Below are positions 59,045 to 64,000 of a stretch of 64,000 nucleotides of DNA, piece by piece. Each line of letters begins with the position of its first letter. The first letter of the stretch is position 1. The position numbers and the translations under genes were made by a program. The stretch is from Gonatopus flavifemur (Eukaryota > Arthropoda > Insecta > Hymenoptera > Dryinidae): contig JAFFJZ010000031.1 in NCBI GenBank assembly GCA_018340375.1, positions 1,302,001-1,366,000 on the forward strand. The letters are read 5' to 3'. The notes below the pieces were generated by a model. It was not told the origin of the DNA. It worked only from the letters and a program-made list of their open reading frames with translations, and made no database searches.

Positions 59045-59194
59045 CAAATGACTGTCGTAGTTTACTATTCGCTCATCATATCTGAAATTACAATAGAAAA
59101 TGTGATGTTTTCTGTAAGATTAGATGAGAATAACCATAATTTCTGCTGTAATTTTCAATATGGTGCGTGAATAGTAAACTACAACAGTCATTTC
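59045..59194. mobile_element. About 150-bp palindromic MITE-like element
   Basis: AAATGACTGTCGTAGTTTAC at the left pairs with GTAAACTACAACAGTCATTT at the right, and pairing continues inward with mismatches. The target duplication is unclear. Confidence 0.75.
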
Positions 59195-59904
59195 AATTGC
59201 AATATTCTTTCCGGGCGTGAATTTTGATTTTTTAATATCTCTCATTGACAGTTCCATAATAAAATTATAATCAACTGTACAAGATCGTTCTCATACATCT
59301 CAGTGCACAGTACATATTGTGTACTATGTTGTATAATTAGTTTAAATACATTCTCTAATCAACCTTACAACAAGTGAACATTGATCTTGTTGATATCCTA
59401 ATAGTATTCAGGGTCATATCAGATAGCTGTCCCTATTTTTGATATATTCTTGAATAAGGATTATTATAAATCTGATGAATTTTATTATACATTTTTCTCC
59501 GTACATTGAATATCGTTCAATTCTAATGTTCTCCGATTCCTCCTCTTAGATTGAAATTATCGTTGGTGAGTTGTGAAGTTGTCAATCTTGATTACTTTGA
59601 GATAGTAAACGTTCGATACTTGAGAGTACGTATTTTAAAACGCTTCATGTTTGAAATTCAAATTACTGAATGTTTTGATTCAGTAGATGCAAAGAGCTCT
59701 CAAGTTGCGTCTTTGGTTGAGACAGCTAGTTTTGAAAATCAATCTCTATTTGTGTTGCTCTAGAAGAATCCAAAAATCGCATGACGTTTTAATAAAGTGT
59801 TTCAAAACTTTTGTGATGAGTGGAGATTCTCTTGCATCTTCTTCTGCGGAAGTTGGGTGCTTTTTTTCAATGAGGGATTATATTCTCATGGTTACAGTTT
59901 CAGT
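59195..59904. other. Nothing recognised
   Basis: AT-rich sequence with short ORFs only. Confidence 0.35.
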
Positions 59905-60180
59905 GATTCGAAGGTGCCACGGTCAAACCGCACTGATCGTTGTTTCAATCCATTTGGATTGCGAGATCATAGAAGTGCCAAGGCATTACGGCCAGCTTCG
60001 AAGAATATTTGTGAGAAGTATTCCTTTACAAAAAATGATTATTTTTGTGCATCGTGCAGGAAAAAGCCTACCGTCGGAAAATATTTCAAAAAAAAAGATA
60101 TCGACGATCTTGATTGTTTCGAAAATATGGATGAGCATCAAGTACAAGTTGATGCAGATGAAGTTCCGATAACCGTCACA
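59905..60180 (+). pseudogene. Zinc-binding-type N-terminal fragment of a repeat-encoded protein
   Basis: Within an open frame (59797-60363) the stretch CFNPFGLRDH (from 59941) ... LRPASKNICEKY ... FCASCRKKP (from about 60043) keeps a C...H...CxxC spacing. I recall a C-x-NPF ... CRK N-terminus in the same kind of uncharacterized repeat proteins as at 30764-32667, so it may be the detached N-terminal exon of such a gene; this is inference. The part after about 60180 is acidic and unrecognised. No ATG start can be assigned with confidence. Confidence 0.4.
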
Positions 60181-60515
60181 AAAGACATTAAGGAAATTGT
60201 TCATGAACCTACTCCCAGTGCTGACAATAACGGCGTCCATAAAACTGAGATGATCGGTAAATTCAAGATTGTTCTCCGAGTTATGGGGATACTAGCCACA
60301 GAAAACCTTCCTTCCAAATTCCATTGCCGAATATTCAAGATTTTCACTCCTGTACAGATATGACCGTAGACATTTTCGTATACACTGAGAGAAATCTTAT
60401 ACGTACGAAGATGCAGTATGGTTGAGACAAGTATTTGAAAGAAATGATCAACGGTAGCCTTATGAAAACAGTGATGTACTTAGTAGAACGATCTGGTATC
60501 CGTCTCACAACGGTA
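60181..60515. other. Nothing recognised beyond the end of the open frame
   Basis: The frame closes at 60361-60363; the rest is unremarkable flank of the element that follows. Confidence 0.35.
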
Positions 60516-61414
60516 GGGGAGACCAGGGATAGTTGACCATAGGGGTAAATAGACTAACGGCAAAAATCTCGGTGGAGACGCAAGTGTCGCGTTTTTCAAC
60601 TACAGCTGAATGGCTGTCCTGATTAACCGGTTCAGTGGTCAGGGACGCAAAGTCACTGTCGCGTATTGTTGGGGAGTAGTGACACATTCTCACTGTATGA
60701 ACCATGTAAGTAAAATTTATCTTTCGTACATGCTTTGTTGTGACGTAGACAAATTTATTGTGAATTACTTTCCTATTGATCAAGGTATTGGTTTTATAGC
60801 TGTTCTTCATATGACATAACATTATTCTGGAATCACTGTTGTAAGTTAGATTTTATATGTGATCAGACACAAAAATGACGTTTGAGGCTAGTTGACTAAT
60901 TACCCGTTCCAGGGCTGGATGAGTGGTTACCCCATGATCTCACACTAATCACTACAGAGGAAGCCCGAGTTTATCAACATTTCGGAACATAACTATGAAT
61001 TTAGGGAAAAAGAGCATCGCTGAGAAATTTTCCTGGTGATTTTATCAAAAATACCAAAAAGTGATATTCTCATCGTTATTTTTCACAGTGAATTCTTCAG
61101 TGATGTTCCACTCCCTTGAATTGACAGTCATTCTTTGGAATATTATTAATCTTGGTGTTTCCGTATATATTTATCAATTTGCCAAGCGTATGGTCAACCA
61201 ACCCCGGGCATGGGGTAGATTGACCAAGTGTAAGTCATGTTAGAAAATGAATCAGATATTCACTACCATAGTTTATTTTGACATTTCCATGAATAATTTC
61301 GAACAGCCTAATAGTGTCTGTATTAATTTCAGTAGTTTCCATACGCATCGGTACTGGAGCAGGGAAAATATACATATTCTCGCAAAAACTTGGTCAACTA
61401 TCCCCGGTCTCCCC
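60516..61414. mobile_element. 0.9-kb non-autonomous inverted-repeat element flanked by TA
   Basis: GGGGAGACCAGGGATAGTTG at the left is mirrored by CAACTATCCCCGGTCTCCCC at the right (one mismatch), with TA at 60514-60515 and 61415-61416. GGTAGATTGACCA-like words recur near the right end. TA flanks fit Tc1/mariner/pogo-type insertion, but no transposase is present. Confidence 0.8.
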
Positions 61415-61416
61415 TA

Positions 61417-62274
61417 CTGATCCTTCCTCCATCTACATGAATCGGTGTATCAACTATGTTTTCGCTGCCACAGCAGTACGTTGCTAATTACATAGAGTTT
61501 CATAGTGAGAACGATAATTTCTTCTCAGTGTAGAAATTCATATTTTTTTGATGAGGCTGATTCTAGAAAATTTATACAAAATTCAATTTATAACATGAAT
61601 CAAAAGCTCCATTCCACTAAAACATTATTCAAGAGGATCCTGACTTATACAGGAATAGAAAAACCACCCAGTAAAGATAACATCTAAAACTTCTCTATAC
61701 TGTGAGTAGTAACTGTTCTGGTATGGGGAATTCCCCCCCCCCCCATGAGGTGGTCCAGAGCTCGAGACAAGTGAGATTGACCAGATAATATCATAGGTCT
61801 CGAAGATGAGATCCCGAGATAATAAAAAAAATGAGGTGCTTATATCAAGTTACGTCAAAAGAGGAAAGTTTATAATAATAACAGAATATTGATTCAAAAA
61901 TGTGAAAGAAAACTAATGATAAAAAAAGGATATAATCGGAGAGCTACTAAGAAGGAGTAACCTCTGATGTTTCCTTGCAAACCTCAATTAAATTGCAGCT
62001 CAGATGAGGCCAGGACATCAATAGAAACCACATCTGATTCCTCCGAACGGTTGATTTAAAAAACAACTAAACAGTAATAGAATCTAATTGATTATAGGAG
62101 AACACTTCTAAAATCTCATCAAAGGGAATTGGACTTTACGAACTCACACACTTTTCGAACAATTCTTTCATCAGGCAAAACCGTGTACAAAGCTTCGACA
62201 TTAGGTACGCGAGCCGTCACGCCCCGTTCGGTCTCAAGTTCTAGAATGACAACTGAAAAAAGCTCTCTGAAATT
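61417..62274. other. Nothing recognised
   Basis: Contains a C-run near 61729-61743. A minus-strand ORF (62119-62331) straddles the start of the RTE copy and has a protein-like look (PDERIVRKVCEFVKSNSL) but I do not recognise it. Confidence 0.35.
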
Positions 62275-64000
62275 CAAATATCTGAAGAAGAGAAGAAAAA
62301 TGCAGGAAAGATGGAATTTGAAGAACCTCAAGCAAAAACAAACACATGAGGCATTCGAGAAAATGTTGGATGAAAAATTGGGAGTTCAAAAAGAGAAGGA
62401 CTTGGGAATAGAGAAGAGATGGACAAAGATGCAGGGGAATATAGGAGAATGTGCGGATAAGATTTTGAAGAATAATGGGATAGAACCTAAAAACCCATGG
62501 ATAACGGGAGAAATTTTAGAATTGATGAATGAAAGAAGGAAAAACAAGAATGATGATAGCCAAGAAGGCCAGCAACGATACAAATCATTGAGAAATGAAA
62601 TAATAAGAGAATCAAGGAAAGCAAAAGAACAGTGGTTAGGAGAGGAATGTCAGGAAATAGAAATAAGATTGCATTTAGGAAAAATGGATGAAGCATATAG
62701 GATTATTAAAAGATTTTTCGGACAAATGAAATCTAGAAGCAATGAGATTAGAAACTCTCTAGGACGACAATTGATGAAAACGGAAGAGAAAATGGAACAG
62801 TGGATCAATCATTTGGAACACTTGTACAGAGGAAACGATGATATAGCACTTTTAGAGAAGGAGGAGGATGTAGATGAGGAAGAATTGGGAGATTCGATAT
62901 TGAGATCAGAATTCGACAAGGCTTTGAAAGAATTGAAAAATAATGAAGCGCCAGGCATAGATGGCATAAGTGCGGACCTTATAAAAGCCTCCAGTGAAGG
63001 AACTCGTGACGCACTGTTTGAATTGATTAGAGATATGTACGAAAAGGGAGAAGTACCGGAAGATTTCCAAAAGAATAAAATTGTCGCTATCCCGAAAAAA
63101 CAAGGGGCAGACAAATGCGAGAACTACAGAGCGATCAGTTTAACTTCACATGCTTCGAAAATACTGACCAAAATTATATACAGGAGAATAGGAAATAAAA
63201 TAGAGAGTAGACTAGCCTAAGGTCAGTTTGGTTTTAGGAAAAATAGGGGAACGCGGGAAGCAATATTAGCACTCAGAAAAGTCTAGAGTCAAAAAAGTCT
63301 GTGTATATAAGTTTTGTAGGTATACAAAAAGCATTCGATAATGTTGATTGGGAGAAAATGTTCACGATTTTGAAAGAGGTGGGGATTAATTTCAAGGAGA
63401 GGAGAATAATATATGAAATATATAAGAATCAAACCGCAATAATAGAAATAGAGGGTCAAAAAGGAGAAGCACAAATTAAAAGAGGGCTGAGACAAGGATG
63501 CTCACTATCGCCATTGATTTCCAATTTGTATATAGAAGAAGCGATGAACGAAGTGAAGGAGCAAGTGCAATTGAAATTACAGATTCAAGGTGAAAATGTA
63601 AGCATGCTGAGATTTGCGGATGACATAGCTATATTAGCTACGAGTGGTGCTGAGTTAGAAAATACTCTCAACACAATGGAAACAATATTACTAGAAAACT
63701 ATTGTATCAATATAAATGAGGAGAAAACAGAATTCATGATTTGTGCAACAGCGAAAACACCAAGGAGAACGAAAATCAAAATAGATGCAGAGACAATTCA
63801 GCAAGTCAAGGAATTTAAATATCTAGGGAGCATAATTACAGAAAAAGGTAAAAGTGAGAGAGATATAAGAGCAAGAATAGCACAAGGAAAACAGGCTTTC
63901 CAACAAAAGAAACAGTTACTGTGTTCGAAGAATATCAGCTTAGCAGTAAGGAAGAAATTCTTGAAGAGTTACGTTTGGAGCACAGCATTATATGGTTGCG
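62275..64000 (+). pseudogene. RTE-like reverse transcriptase, second copy, 5'-truncated, runs off right edge
   Basis: This copy starts between the endonuclease and RT domains, so it is 5'-truncated. It encodes a Lys/Glu-rich linker, the EAPGIDGIS block (about 62944-62970), AIPKKQGADKCENYR (about 63088-63132), motif A as FVGIQKAFD (about 63314-63340), RQGCSLSPL (about 63490-63516) and the intact FADD (63612-63623). A TAA at 63218-63220 and a small deletion with frameshift near 63280-63295 break it; after that the frame stays open to the window end. It is close in sequence to 1-1725, with differences scattered throughout. The 5' boundary near 62275 is where family-like sequence begins and is approximate. 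Confidence 0.9.

Noticed and set aside
62119..62331. Minus-strand ORF ending KVCEFVKSNSL as a host exon
   Set aside because: It crosses the RTE boundary and only its C-terminal half lies outside; I do not recognise it and cannot support an exon.
1..64000. The two RTE copies at the window edges as LTRs of one giant element
   Set aside because: They are coding regions of a non-LTR element truncated at different points, not terminal repeats.

Overview
The window is AT-rich eukaryotic DNA from an arthropod, most likely an insect. The clues are a mariner, several hAT elements, a piggyBac remnant, an RTE-like non-LTR retrotransposon and a Ty3/gypsy element whose gag carries a SAP-like segment. I find no convincing single-copy host gene, tRNA, rRNA or CRISPR. 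It is a nest of transposable elements and about a dozen unrelated tandem-repeat families. The only intact recognisable protein gene is the mariner transposase at 25800-26834.

Layout. 1-1751: 3' part of an RTE-like element; a sister copy starts near 62275 and runs off the right edge. 1.75-10.9 kb: successive tandem arrays (periods 163, 190, 130, 226, 274 and about 240 bp), two of them with alternating A/B monomers, around a broken gene of an unassigned repeat family (6.9-8.5 kb). 10.9-19.2 kb: mostly unrecognised sequence, with a hairpin element (12986-13481), a second block of the 240-bp repeat and a broken gypsy integrase (15.5-16.4 kb). 19.2-22.2 kb: degraded gypsy gag-pol with a solo LTR of another element inside gag (20193-21020, 5-bp target duplication). 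24749-27875: hAT-type element with an exact 8-bp duplication, itself hosting the mariner, a small hAT MITE and an antisense RTE fragment. It sits in a dispersed repeat whose inverted, uninterrupted sister lies at 39165-39800.

28.9-39 kb: piggyBac remnant (29168-30495), a broken antisense gene of a second unassigned transposase-like family (30764-32667), minisatellites, and an inverted repeat with arms of about 0.8 kb (35056-37433). 41359-50752: the most striking structure. An internally deleted hAT is interrupted by an 8.7-kb foldback element (41563-50241) with 1,655-bp inverted arms and a core of 31 further copies of a 173-bp satellite, flanked by a 10-bp target duplication. 51-58 kb: GAATTC-rich and ATCC/GGATA-rich repeats around a palindromic MITE, which carries a full-length but frameshifted hAT (54020-57281, exact 8-bp duplication). 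58-62 kb: small MITEs, a zinc-binding-type fragment and a TA-flanked inverted-repeat element.

The genes do not form a host pathway. What links them is insertion order: target duplications, an empty paralogous site and nested boundaries allow much of the insertion history to be read directly.
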